A program made the position numbers and the translations under genes. This document shows, one piece after another, positions 8,123 to 16,227 of a stretch of 64,000 nt of DNA. The DNA is from CAVPGP01 sp963718065 (GTDB taxonomy: Bacteria; Actinomycetota; Thermoleophilia; Gaiellales; Gaiellaceae): the NCBI GenBank assembly GCA_963718065.1, contig CAVQYE010000021.1, positions 48,824-112,823 of the forward strand. The letters are read 5' to 3'. Below the pieces are notes generated by a model. It did not search any database. It was given only the letters and a program-made list of their open reading frames with translations, and had not been told where the DNA came from. How positions within the stretch are numbered: the stretch's first letter is position 1; each line of letters opens with the position of its first letter.

Positions 8123-8628
8123 CCCGGAGAATTACGCTCGCCACGCTCGCCGTCCTCTGCGTTGCCGTTCTCGGCGCGTGTGGCGGCGGCGACTCGAAGG
8201 AGGCAGCGACGACGAGCGAGCTGCCGCCCGGCTGCGACGTCAAGAGCTCGGAGAGGGTCGTCCGGTCGTACCTCACCGCCGTGACCGCGGGCGACCGCAC
8301 CGCGGCGAGCAAGGTGCTGGCGAACGACCTGCGCCTGTTCCAGGTGCACGACGGCCGGGGGAGCGGCGAGCGCAACTTGACCGCGAAGACGAAGGCGAAA
8401 GCGCTTGCCTATGTGGACGGCCGTATCGCGCAACACGAGCAGCTGCGGCTGGTCAACCTCCAGGTGCAGCCGGCCGACGACGCCAACCACGTGATCGTCA
8501 CGTTCACGATCACGCGGCTCGCAGACGACTTCCGGACGCGCAACATCCCGAACCGCGTCGCGACCGGCGACGGCATCCTCAACTGCGTCAACGGCACGAT
8601 CGAGGGTCTGACGATCCAGGGCCCCTAA
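8113..8628 (+). CDS. Lipoprotein of unknown function
   Basis: 171 residues with a lipoprotein signal: basic start (LTRR), a hydrophobic core (ITLATLAVLCVAVL) and the lipobox LGAC with Cys at residue 23, followed by a GGG linker. The mature part reads as a nuclear-transport-factor-2-like fold (KSSERVVRSYLTAVTAGDRT, then strand-rich segments to LNCVNGTIEGLTI), a common shape for actinobacterial lipoproteins with no known ligand. It overlaps ppx by 10 bases and ends the operon. A GTG start at 8113 is used; no other in-frame start keeps the signal peptide. Confidence 0.75.
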   Translation: MLLTRRITLATLAVLCVAVLGACGGGDSKEAATTSELPPGCDVKSSERVVRSYLTAVTAGDRTAASKVLANDLRLFQVHDGRGSGERNLTAKTKAKALAYVDGRIAQHEQLRLVNLQVQPADDANHVIVTFTITRLADDFRTRNIPNRVATGDGILNCVNGTIEGLTIQGP

Positions 8629-8642
8629 GGGCCAGCTCTCCG

Positions 8643-9044
8643 CTACCCGGCGACCTCGGCCGGCGGCTCGTCCTCGGCGAGCCGGCGCTGCACGACGGCA
8701 CGCGCGAGCACGCCGACGAGGCGGTCGTCGTCGGTCACCGGCACCCGCTCGAGATCGCGCTCCTCGAGCAGGCGGAACGCCTGCTCGAGATCCATCTCTG
8801 CGTCGAGCGTGAAGATCGGCGGCTCCGCGATCTCCCCGAGCGTGACGACGCTCGGATCCTTGCCCGCCGCGACGACGGCGCGAACGAGCGTCTTGCGCGT
8901 GATGACGCCGACGAACCGGTCGCCTTCGCAGACGAGCACGGCGCGCACGCTCGGGTCGGACAGCCGCTCGCCGGCCAGCGTGGCAGGGTCGGACGCAGCG
9001 AGCGTCAGCGGATCGGAGACCATTGCTTCGCGAACCAGGCTCAT
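8643..9044 (-). CDS. Two-CBS-domain protein
   Basis: 133 residues made of a tandem pair of CBS motifs. The first spans residues 4-58 (REAMVSDPLTLAASD to FVGVITRKTLVRAV), and the second residues 66-122 (LGEIAEPPIFTLD to RLVGVLARAVVQRRL). CBS pairs bind adenosine nucleotides and act as sensors; this one has no attached effector domain, so its partner is unknown. It lies 19 bases downstream of gdhA on the same strand and may be co-transcribed with it. Confidence 0.85.
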   Translation of the reverse strand: MSLVREAMVSDPLTLAASDPATLAGERLSDPSVRAVLVCEGDRFVGVITRKTLVRAVVAAGKDPSVVTLGEIAEPPIFTLDAEMDLEQAFRLLEERDLERVPVTDDDRLVGVLARAVVQRRLAEDEPPAEVAG

Positions 9045-9063
9045 GGACGCACTTTAGGCCTCT

Positions 9064-10347
9064 CTAGGGGAACATTCCGCGTGCTTCGAGCGCTGCGCCG
9101 ACCTCGTTGATGGCGGCGACGAGCGCAGCATCCCGCAACGGGATGCCCTTTGCGGCCGAGAGATCCCAGACGCGGTCGAACGCATCGCTGAGCTTGTCGG
9201 CGAGCCGGCGGCGGATCTCGTCCCGGTCCCAGAAGAGCCGGCCGATGTCCTGCACCCACTCGAAGTAGGAGACGGTGACGCCGCCTGCGTTCGTCAGGAT
9301 GTCCGGCAGGACGATGATCCCGCGCTCGCCGAGGATCCGGTCGCCCTCGATGTCGGTCGGTCCGTTGGCGCCCTCCGCGACGAGCCGCGCGCGCACGTTG
9401 CCGGCGTTCGCGCCGGTCACCTGGTCCTCGCGCGCGGCGAGGACGAGGATCTCGCAATCGAGCTCGAGGAGCTGCTCGTTGGAGATCCGCAAAGCGTCGA
9501 AGTCCTCCAGCGACCCGTGCTCGGCCGCGTAGGCGATCGCGGCCGGGACGTCGATCCCTTTCGGGTCGAAAATGCCGCCCGACAGATCCGAGACCGCGAC
9601 CACCGTGGCGCCCCGCGCGTGCAGCTCGGTCGCCGCGATGCCGCCGACGTTGCCGAAGCCCTGCACGACGCAGCGTTGCTCGGCGAGGTTCCACCCGAGG
9701 CGCTCACACGCGCGCTCGATAACGATCACGACGCCGGCACCGGTCGCTTCGTGCCGGAAGAGCGAGCCCCCGAGCTGCACGGGCTTGCCGGTGACGATCA
9801 TCGGCACGGCGTAGCCCTTCTGCATCGAGTACGTGTCCATCATCCAGGCCATCGTCTGCTCGTTCGTCGCCATGTCAGGCGCCGGGATGTCCCGCTGCGG
9901 CCCGATGAAGTTCATCAGCTCGGAGGTGAAGCGCCGCGTGATCCGGGCCAGCTCGTGCTGCGACAGCTCGCGCGGGCTGCAGCGCACTCCTCCCTTCGCA
10001 CCGCCGTAAGGCAGCCGGAGCAGGGCGCACTTCCAGGTCATCCACATCGCGAGCGCGGCGCATTCGCCGAGGTTCACGCCGGCGTCGTAGCGGATGCCGC
10101 CCTTGGTCGGGCCGAGCACGCTCGAGTGCTGCACCCGGTACGCCGGGAAGACGCGATACGAGCCGTCGTCGAGCTGAACGGGGACGCTGACCATCAGCGC
10201 CCGCTCGGGAAACCGCAGCCGCTCGGTGACCATCTCGCCGACGTCGGCATGGACGAGGGCCGCCTCGAGCTGGGTGCGCGCCTGCCGGAAGAGCGGCGCG
10301 TCCCATTCGAGCGAGGCCTCGTAGGCGTCGTGCTCGACCTGCGTCAC
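9064..10347 (-). CDS. gdhA: Glutamate dehydrogenase (Glu/Leu/Phe/Val dehydrogenase family)
   Basis: 427 residues, the normal length for hexameric glutamate dehydrogenase, which interconverts 2-oxoglutarate plus ammonia and glutamate using NAD(P)H. Visible motifs: GPTKGGIRY at residues 79-87, the catalytic lysine in PYGGAKGG (K118), DIPAPDM around 153-159, the dinucleotide fold GFGNVGG at 230-236, and the C-terminal LPDILTNAGGVTVSYFEW typical of GdhA. The acidic residue at the end of the second beta strand could not be assigned, so cofactor choice (NAD or NADP) is open. It lies between tRNA-Leu and a CBS protein on the same strand. Confidence 0.92.
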   Translation of the reverse strand: MTQVEHDAYEASLEWDAPLFRQARTQLEAALVHADVGEMVTERLRFPERALMVSVPVQLDDGSYRVFPAYRVQHSSVLGPTKGGIRYDAGVNLGECAALAMWMTWKCALLRLPYGGAKGGVRCSPRELSQHELARITRRFTSELMNFIGPQRDIPAPDMATNEQTMAWMMDTYSMQKGYAVPMIVTGKPVQLGGSLFRHEATGAGVVIVIERACERLGWNLAEQRCVVQGFGNVGGIAATELHARGATVVAVSDLSGGIFDPKGIDVPAAIAYAAEHGSLEDFDALRISNEQLLELDCEILVLAAREDQVTGANAGNVRARLVAEGANGPTDIEGDRILGERGIIVLPDILTNAGGVTVSYFEWVQDIGRLFWDRDEIRRRLADKLSDAFDRVWDLSAAKGIPLRDAALVAAINEVGAALEARGMFP

Positions 10348-10433
10348 GCAGGGAGTCTACGGTCCGCCCGGCGAACTTCGGCGAGCAGACCCGAGCCGCC
10401 GGAACGCAAAGCTGCCGCTGCTCGGGCTTGAGG

Positions 10434-10521
10434 TGCCGGGGGAGGGAGTCGAACCCCCATGCCCCACAAGGGGACAGCCGGTTTTAAGCCGGCCGCGTCT
10501 GACCAGTTCCGCCACCCCGGC
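10434..10521 (-). tRNA. tRNA-Leu (TAA)
   Basis: An 88-base class II tRNA on the minus strand. The acceptor GCCGGGG pairs with CCCCGGC followed by A73. The anticodon loop is CTTAAAA in the stem GCCGG/CCGGC, giving anticodon TAA. A long variable arm (TGTCCCCTTGTGGGGCA) marks it as Leu. The T-arm has GGGTTCGACTCCC. CCA is not encoded. It decodes TTA/TTG, rare codons in this GC-rich genome. Confidence 0.95.
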
Positions 10522-10704
10522 GCGGCGCCCAGGCTACTAGAGAGGCTTGCTGTGAAACTCGGGCACGCACGGCTGGTGCGCCAGACGCGGCGCGGCTCAG
10601 CCGGCTCGGGCTTGCCCGTAGCAACCACTATGCGCTACGCCCGATCCAGCCGACCCGCTTGGTCTGGCCCATCCCCGTACGCACCCGAATTCCACACCAA
10701 GCCT

Positions 10705-11391
10705 CTACGTGCCGGGCGTCATCTGGTCGACCGGGAAGCGCTCCGGTCCCTTGCCGCGGAACGAGTCGCGGAACGCCTTGAACGCGGCCTCGTCGAAGTG
10801 AGTGCACTCGGCGACGCGCCCCTGGCCGTGATCCTCGCCGCTCTTCTGCGTCCAGGCGACGAGCGCGATCTTGTTGCCGAGCTTCGCGAGCGGGAACGCG
10901 AGCATCGCGTCAGGGCTCTCGTCGTAGAAGCGCCGCATCTTGTCGATCTCCGCCTGCGGGACCGTGTTGCCCCACTCGATCTCGATGCCGCCGTGCTCGA
11001 GGTTGTGGACCGCCTGCATCAGCGCCACGGGGTCGGTGTAGAAATCCCAGACGGCCGGCACCGGATAGTGCGGGCCGTTCGAGGGCGGGAAGGTGTTCCA
11101 CTTCGGCTTGGCGTTGATGTTGTTGATGTGCTGGCCGAACTTGGCCGCCACGACGACCTTGTACGTGCAGCCGGCCTTCTTAAGCGCGGCGGTGGGATCG
11201 CCGGCGCTGCTGCCACCGCTGCCACCGGCGAACGCAAGCACGGCGATCACGACGATCAGCGCGATCACGCCCGAGGCGGCGGACACGTAAAGAATCGTGC
11301 GCCGCCGCGCGTCGTCGTCGCGCGGGGCCGTCCGCGGCTGCGGGCCCTGCGGGCGCTTGGGCGGTGTCGGTGCGCGGTCTTTCCTGGCCAT
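10705..11391 (-). CDS. DUF3105 membrane-anchored protein
   Basis: 228 residues. A basic cytoplasmic head (about 31 residues) is followed by one transmembrane helix (residues 33-56, ILYVSAASGVIALIVVIAVL) and an extracytoplasmic DUF3105 domain. The domain shows NTFPPSNGPHYPVPAVWDFY and the family hallmark NLEHGGIEIEW, then a late AECTHFDEAAFKAFRD. DUF3105 is widespread in Actinomycetota; its His-rich motif suggests metal binding but no activity is known. Residues C75 and C194 might form a disulfide. It stands alone between tRNA-Leu and dinG. Confidence 0.85.
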   Translation of the reverse strand: MARKDRAPTPPKRPQGPQPRTAPRDDDARRRTILYVSAASGVIALIVVIAVLAFAGGSGGSSAGDPTAALKKAGCTYKVVVAAKFGQHINNINAKPKWNTFPPSNGPHYPVPAVWDFYTDPVALMQAVHNLEHGGIEIEWGNTVPQAEIDKMRRFYDESPDAMLAFPLAKLGNKIALVAWTQKSGEDHGQGRVAECTHFDEAAFKAFRDSFRGKGPERFPVDQMTPGT

Positions 11392-11441
11392 CGGCGCAGA
11401 AAGGTATCAGCCGGTCGCTGCCGCTCCGCGGCCGCCCGGGC

Positions 11442-13325
11442 TCAGGCGGTCGCCGCGGCTTCGGCGCCGAAGAAGTCCGCGACGGCGGCGCGGTCCTCGA
11501 CGACGGGGCAATTCGGCAGCGACGCGAGGAACGCCCGCCCGTACGCGCGCGTGCGCAGGCGGGGATCGAGGATCGCGACGACGCCGCGGTCGCCGTGCCC
11601 GCGGATCAGGCGTCCGAAGCCCTGCCGGAGCTGGAGCACCGCCGACGGGAGCGCGTACTCGCGGAACCAGTCGCCACCGTTCGCGTCGACACGCTCGCAC
11701 CGCGCCTCGTAGAGCGGGTCGCCCGGAGCGGAGAACGGAAGCTTCTCGATCACGAGGAGCGACAGCGCCTCGCCCTGGACGTCGATCCCAGACCAGAACG
11801 TCGACGTCGCGATCAGCACCGACGTGACGTCGGCCCGGAAGTCCTCCAGCAGCCGCTCGCGCGGCGCCTCGCCCTGGACGAGAACGCGGTACGGCAGGCG
11901 CGGCCGCACCCGCTCCGCGAGCTCGCCGAGCGCGCGATGCGACGTCGTCAGCACGAGCGCACGTCCCTGCGAGATCGAGCACAGCGCCACCACCTCGTCG
12001 GCCACGCGCTCGATCGCTCCGTCGGACCGCGGATCCGGCATCGTGCGCGGCACGTAGAGAAGCGACTGCTCCGCGAAGTCATACGGCGAGCCCACGGAGA
12101 GCTCGTCGGCGTCGTCCAGCCCGAGCCGATGCTTGACGAAGTCGAAGCGCCCGGCCGTGGCGAGTGTCGCGGAGACGAGGATCGCGGTCGGCCCCTCGCC
12201 CCAGAGCAGCCGCCGCAGGTCCCCAGCCACCTCGACCGGCGCCCACGCGACTGCGTCCGGCTCTGCCCAGACGACGCGCTCGAGATCGCCGGGCTCGAGG
12301 CACGCGTCGACCGTGTCGGCGACCGCGAGCGCGCGGCGCGCGAGCGCGTCGAACTCCTCCCCGGCCCCGGTCAGCTGATCTGCGATCGCCGCGAGCGCGT
12401 CCATCAGCACGAGCCCGAGCTCGGCCGGCGGCTCGCGGAGACGCTTCCGCCCGCTGTGCGGGGCGACCGCGCGGATCAGGCGATCGCCGGCGCGCTCCAG
12501 CTTCTCGAGGGCGCGCGCCGGCGCTGGACGCTGCGCCTCGCGGCACGCCCGCTCGATGTCGGCGGCGAACCGTCGCAGCCCCCCGCTCGACACCCGCCCG
12601 CCGAGCCACGTGGCGGCCGACTCCTCGAGCCGGTGAGCCTCGTCGAAGATCACCGCGTCGTGCTCGGGCAGCACTCTCGGACCGTCGCCGTTGCTGCCGC
12701 GAAGCGCCACGTCCGCGAAGTAGAGCGCGTGGTTCGCGATCACGAGCTCCGCCTCGCCCGCGCGCTCACGAGCGGCCTCGGCGAAGCAGGTCTGGACGAA
12801 GGGGCATCGCCGGCCGGTGCAACGGTCCGGCCCGACGGCGAGCTCGGTCCACAGCGAGTGCGACGGCTCGACGGCGAGCTCCGCCCGGTCGCCCGTCTCC
12901 GTCTCCTCGAACCAGGGCAGGAGCTCGTCGAAGTGCGCGGCGTCGGACTCGTTCCGCAGCAGCTCGGCGCCGAAGAGCCCGTAGCCCTGCAGCGCCTTCC
13001 GGCAGAGGTAGTTCTGCCTGCCCTTGAGCACTGCGACGCGGACCTCCCGCCCGAGGGCCGCCGCCGCGACGGGCACATCCTTCGTCAGCAACTGCTCCTG
13101 CAACGCCTTCGTGGCGGTCGCGACGACGACGCGGCGGCCGGACTGAAGCGCCGGCAGGAGATACGCGAGGCTCTTGCCCGTGCCGGTGCCCGCCTCTGCC
13201 AGGAGGTGCTCGCCCGCCTCGAGCGCACCCTCGACGGCGACTGCGAGCGTGGCCTGCTCGGTCCGCGGCTCGTAGCCGTCCAGGACGCGTTCGAGCGCAC
13301 CGCCCGGGCCGAAGAGTTCGTGCAC
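11442..13325 (-). CDS. dinG: DinG-like ATP-dependent DNA helicase (XPD family)
   Basis: 627 residues, a superfamily 2 iron-sulfur helicase. Residues 43-52 are Walker A (AEAGTGTGKS). C108 (NYLCRK), C169, C174 and C180 (DRCTGRRCPFVQTC) are the four Fe-S ligands. DEAH is at 228-231. The C-terminal helicase motifs include SATL, IDVQGEALSLLVIEKLPF and QGFGRLIR (motif VI). DinG/XPD helicases move 5' to 3' and remove structures such as R-loops after DNA damage. A perfect LexA box centred 26 bases upstream of the ATG indicates SOS control. The gene is monocistronic. Confidence 0.92.
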   Translation of the reverse strand: MHELFGPGGALERVLDGYEPRTEQATLAVAVEGALEAGEHLLAEAGTGTGKSLAYLLPALQSGRRVVVATATKALQEQLLTKDVPVAAAALGREVRVAVLKGRQNYLCRKALQGYGLFGAELLRNESDAAHFDELLPWFEETETGDRAELAVEPSHSLWTELAVGPDRCTGRRCPFVQTCFAEAARERAGEAELVIANHALYFADVALRGSNGDGPRVLPEHDAVIFDEAHRLEESAATWLGGRVSSGGLRRFAADIERACREAQRPAPARALEKLERAGDRLIRAVAPHSGRKRLREPPAELGLVLMDALAAIADQLTGAGEEFDALARRALAVADTVDACLEPGDLERVVWAEPDAVAWAPVEVAGDLRRLLWGEGPTAILVSATLATAGRFDFVKHRLGLDDADELSVGSPYDFAEQSLLYVPRTMPDPRSDGAIERVADEVVALCSISQGRALVLTTSHRALGELAERVRPRLPYRVLVQGEAPRERLLEDFRADVTSVLIATSTFWSGIDVQGEALSLLVIEKLPFSAPGDPLYEARCERVDANGGDWFREYALPSAVLQLRQGFGRLIRGHGDRGVVAILDPRLRTRAYGRAFLASLPNCPVVEDRAAVADFFGAEAAATA

Positions 13326-13344
13326 CTGCCTGACGATACAGGGG

Positions 13345-13358
13345 CGAACGGATGTTCG
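13345..13358 (-). promoter_or_regulatory. LexA (SOS) box upstream of dinG
   Basis: CGAAC-GGAT-GTTCG, a perfect inverted repeat matching the Gram-positive/actinobacterial LexA operator CGAAC-N4-GTTCG. It lies 20-33 bases upstream of the dinG start codon, where bound LexA would block the promoter or early transcription. Confidence 0.9.
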
Positions 13359-13416
13359 ACACAGAGGACTCCGACGAAAATGTCCGCTCGCAGCGATCTT
13401 TTCTCCCGGGTGCCGC

Positions 13417-13446
13417 TTGACCGCGGAACTGCCCGCGCTTTAGATT
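13417..13446 (+). promoter_or_regulatory. Sigma70-type promoter ahead of a leader terminator
   Basis: TTGACC (13,417-13,422) and TAGATT (13,441-13,446) are separated by 18 bases, a good housekeeping-sigma promoter. Transcription would start near 13,453, only a few bases before a strong terminator hairpin, and the next coding start is at 13,594. Confidence 0.6.
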
Positions 13447-13454
13447 GCCCCTGT

Positions 13455-13497
13455 CAGAACCGGTAGGTCTTCGGACTCGCCGGTTCTGGCATTTTTT
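13455..13497 (+). terminator. Intrinsic terminator or attenuator in the leader of the CsbD-like gene
   Basis: A 9-bp stem CAGAACCGG/CCGGTTCTG encloses an inner GTC-TTCG-GAC hairpin with a UUCG loop and is followed by GCA and seven T. No plus-strand gene ends upstream, so the hairpin does not end a known gene. It lies right after the promoter at 13,417 and before the small gene at 13,594, so it may attenuate that gene or end a roughly 45-nt RNA. Confidence 0.7.
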
Positions 13498-13593
13498 TGC
13501 CGTTTTTCAGGGCTGCGCCTTTCTTTGTTGGTTCTGCCCGGCCACCGGCCGGGATCGGGGCTACCCTCCTGCCACCTAACCAAGGAGGCCCCG

Positions 13594-13785
13594 ATGGGTT
13601 TGCTGGACAAGCTGCTCGGCCGTAGCAAGAAAGCGACCGGCGACCTGGTGGGCGACTCCTCGCTGCACGACGAGGGAGTGCACCAGGAACAAGCAGGCAT
13701 AGCGGCGGACAAGGCCGAAGCGCACGAGGAAGCCGCCGTCGAAGCGCATATCGAAGAGGCGGAGCACCGCGAGCAAGCAGACTGA
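13594..13785 (+). CDS. Small CsbD-like stress protein
   Basis: 63 residues, starting at an ATG preceded by a strong AAGGAGG ribosome-binding site; an upstream in-frame start at 13,525 has none. The sequence opens GLLDKLLGRSKKATGDLVGD, resembling the start of CsbD/YjbJ-type general stress proteins, and continues as a highly charged Ala/Glu/His-rich helix (AAVEAHIEEAEHREQAD). Such proteins are abundant under stress in actinobacteria but have no known activity. Its 5' leader carries a promoter and a terminator-like hairpin; a second strong hairpin follows the stop. Confidence 0.75.
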   Translation: MGLLDKLLGRSKKATGDLVGDSSLHDEGVHQEQAGIAADKAEAHEEAAVEAHIEEAEHREQAD

Positions 13786-13791
13786 CGAATC

Positions 13792-13824
13792 CGCCTCGGG
13801 GTGGAGTCGCTCCGCCCCGAGGCG
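13792..13824 (+). terminator. Strong hairpin after the CsbD-like gene
   Basis: A 15-bp near-perfect inverted repeat (CGCCTCGGGGTGGAG and CTCCGCCCCGAGGCG, one G-T pair) with a three-base loop, 6 bases after the stop. The T tract is weak (TTCCGT), so it may be a terminator of the GC-rich type or an mRNA 3' stabiliser. Confidence 0.6.
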
Positions 13825-13861
13825 TTCCGTCCGACGGCATCTCTAGCGTTCTTCGGTCCTG

Positions 13862-14974
13862 ATGTGGATCGCATTCGGACTCGTGGTCTTTGCAGCCGCC
13901 GTAGTGGTGGCTGCCGCCTGGCTTGCCCGCTCGATGCGGACCGAGCTCGTCGGCCTGCGCACTGAGTCGAGCCTGACGCGGGTCGAGTCGAATGCCCAGC
14001 TCGCCGAGCGGTCTGGCGAGCTCGACCGCCGGCTCGCTGCCATGACCACCGCGGTCGACCGGCGCCTGGCCGAGCTCGACACGAAGGTCGACCGGCGCTT
14101 GGAGAACGCATCGAAGACGTCGACGGCGATTCACGAGCGGCTCGGGAAGATGGACGAGGCGACCGCGCAGATCCTCGAGCAGGCGAAGGAGTTCCGGCGA
14201 CTCGAAGAGGTGCTGCGGCCGCCGAAGGCGCGTGGCGGCTTCGGCGAGCTGCTGCTCGAGAACCTCCTGCGAGACCGGCTGCCTCCGTCGGCATATTCGA
14301 TGCAGTACGGCTTCGCCGGCGGCGAGCGCGTCGATGCAGTGATCCATGTCGAGAAGCTCGTCCCCGTCGATGCGAAGTTCCCGCTCGACAACTACGAGCG
14401 GATGGTCGACGCAGCAGACGACGCCGAGCGCCAACTCTTCGAGAAGGCGTTCGCACGCGACGTGAAGGGTCACGTCGACGCGATCGCGGCGAAGTACATC
14501 CGCACCGCCGAGGGCACCTACGACTTCGCGCTGATGTACCTGCCCGTCGAGGCGATCTACTACGAGCTCGTGTGCGGCAAAACGGGCGCGCTTGTCACGT
14601 ACGCACACGACAAGCGTGTCTTCCCCGTGTCGCCTGCGACCTTCACGTCACAGCTCCAGGTGATCGCGCTCGGGCTCAAGGGCCTCCAGTTCGAGGAGCG
14701 GGCGCATGAGGTGATGGGTTACGTGGCGGCGCTGCAGAAGGACTTCGGCCGCTTCAAAGACGATTTCGATCTCGTCGGGACCCATCTGGGCCGGGCGCAG
14801 TCGAAGTTCGCCGAGGCCGACAAGCGGCTCGACCGGTTTGCCGGCAAGCTCGAAAGCGCCGCGGACCACGAAGCCCCTGAGGTCGGCGGACCAGAGGTCG
14901 CGGGCTCCGAGCTCGGCGGCTCGGAGGTCGGGGTGCAGACGCTGCTCGAGCTGCCCGGCGCCGACGCCGCGTAA
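13862..14974 (+). CDS. rmuC: RmuC-family DNA recombination protein
   Basis: 370 residues with an N-terminal membrane helix (residues 1-22), a long coiled coil (about 25-115), and a conserved RmuC nuclease-like core with RPPKARGGFGELLLENLL, RVDAVIHVEKLVPVDAKFPL and TYDFALMYLPVEAIYYEL. The core has a PD-(D/E)XK-like pattern (D...DAKFP). RmuC limits inversion at short inverted repeats and is proposed to cut DNA structures. The C-terminal 30 residues form an acidic Gly-Ser-Glu tail with a repeated GSE motif. The stop is 4 bases from the convergent baeRF gene. Confidence 0.9.
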   Translation: MWIAFGLVVFAAAVVVAAAWLARSMRTELVGLRTESSLTRVESNAQLAERSGELDRRLAAMTTAVDRRLAELDTKVDRRLENASKTSTAIHERLGKMDEATAQILEQAKEFRRLEEVLRPPKARGGFGELLLENLLRDRLPPSAYSMQYGFAGGERVDAVIHVEKLVPVDAKFPLDNYERMVDAADDAERQLFEKAFARDVKGHVDAIAAKYIRTAEGTYDFALMYLPVEAIYYELVCGKTGALVTYAHDKRVFPVSPATFTSQLQVIALGLKGLQFEERAHEVMGYVAALQKDFGRFKDDFDLVGTHLGRAQSKFAEADKRLDRFAGKLESAADHEAPEVGGPEVAGSELGGSEVGVQTLLELPGADAA

Positions 14975-14977
14975 CCC

Positions 14978-16108
14978 CTAGAAGCGCAGAATCGCGCCCA
15001 CGCCCTCTGACGGGCCGAGGTTGGGCGCCGACCGGACCGCAAGCACGGAGCCGCGGCGCGCGAGGACGTGGTGCACGGCGAGGTCGAGGGCGTCGCCGTG
15101 CTCCTCCATCGTCGTCCCGTCGAGCGGGCACGCGCCCCCCTCGATCGAGCCGCGCCCGCAGTGAGGGCACTGATACGCCTCACGGGTCGCACCGTCCTCG
15201 AAGAGGAGGCACTCGACCCTGCCGTCCGAGGCTGCCTCGATGACCTCGCGCCAGCCCGAGGCGGCGCGGCCGCCGCGGCCTGCTTCCTCTTGCCAGTGCT
15301 CGATCGCCGCGAGTTCCCGCTTCGCGCGCGCCTCGTCGAGGATCGGCGTCACGACTTCGAGCAGCTCCGGCGGGCCGGCGTGTGCGTCGGCGCTCGTCCA
15401 GCCGGTGACCGCCTTCTGTGTCTCCGACGCGAGGACGTCCTTCACCTCGGACCGCATGTCTTCGCCACAGACGAGGACGACACAGGCGCTCCCTTTCTTT
15501 CGGCGCACGAGCCGGTCGAGGAGCTCTCCCCAGGCCTTCAGATGCTTGTGCACGAGGTCATCGATATGGCGCTCGAACCGCGCCTGCGACCACCCGCCCT
15601 GGTCGTGACGCCCGGGCGTGTCGTCGTGGCGCTCTGCGACCTCCACGAGCCGGCTGCCCGTCAGCCGATAGACGTCCCCCCGCTCGCGGCCGACGACGCC
15701 GACGAGCGAACCTTCGTGCCCGCCGACGATCGGGATGAGCGGCGCGAGATACAGGTGGCGCCCCAGCCGAAAGTCGTCCGGCACTGCGGCCGGCAGCGTC
15801 AGCGATTGCCAGAGATTGTCCGACCCCGAGCAGAAGACCGCGAGGCCGCGCGCCCCGTGCCGATCGAAGTCGGCGTCCAGCCAGCCTCGGATGCGCTCGA
15901 CGTCCGTGCGCAGGCTCTTCTTCTGCTCGGCCCAGGCACCGTTGACGTTGTCGCTACGATCGAGCAGGGAGTTGACCCGCGTCTCGACCGTCTGAGCCGT
16001 CGGCGCGACGGTCGGGTCCAGGTTCACATAGAGGCTGATCGCGCACCCGTTCTCGGTGCGAAATTCAGCCAGCTCTCGCAGGCTTTCCCAGGTGATCGTG
16101 GTCGCCAT
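14978..16108 (-). CDS. Release-factor-like protein (baeRF/Vms1-type), zinc-ribbon tail
   Basis: 376 residues resembling the bacterial archaeo-eukaryotic release-factor family: a start like CAISLYVNLDPTVAPTAQTV, a central eRF1-like domain (FERHIDDLVHKHLKAWGELLDRL, then VLVCGEDMRSEV), and an L7Ae-like C-terminal half ending in a probable zinc ribbon (YQCPHCGRGSIEGGACPLDG). Family members are proposed peptidyl-tRNA hydrolases or ribosome-rescue factors related to eRF1 and Vms1. A GGQ loop is not present; an RHDQGGWSQARF segment occupies the equivalent place, a feature noted for several baeRF groups. The promoter probably lies in the 119-base divergent gap shared with trxB. Confidence 0.75.
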   Translation of the reverse strand: MATTITWESLRELAEFRTENGCAISLYVNLDPTVAPTAQTVETRVNSLLDRSDNVNGAWAEQKKSLRTDVERIRGWLDADFDRHGARGLAVFCSGSDNLWQSLTLPAAVPDDFRLGRHLYLAPLIPIVGGHEGSLVGVVGRERGDVYRLTGSRLVEVAERHDDTPGRHDQGGWSQARFERHIDDLVHKHLKAWGELLDRLVRRKKGSACVVLVCGEDMRSEVKDVLASETQKAVTGWTSADAHAGPPELLEVVTPILDEARAKRELAAIEHWQEEAGRGGRAASGWREVIEAASDGRVECLLFEDGATREAYQCPHCGRGSIEGGACPLDGTTMEEHGDALDLAVHHVLARRGSVLAVRSAPNLGPSEGVGAILRF

Positions 16109-16227
16109 TCCGCTCGGATTCCCGCGCTCTTCGATTCTAGTCGTGGCATCTGCGAGGGACGCCGGTGAGGAACATCTGACCGCCCGGGCGCGTTTAATAC
16201 GACAGGGACGGAAACGAGGAGGACGAG

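Noticed and set aside
11364..13466. A 700-codon plus-strand open frame opposite dinG
   Set aside because: The product is Arg/Pro/Ala-rich with no domains, while the minus strand has all helicase and Fe-S motifs. High GC makes long antisense frames common here; the same applies to 4,733-6,844 and 20,592-22,781.
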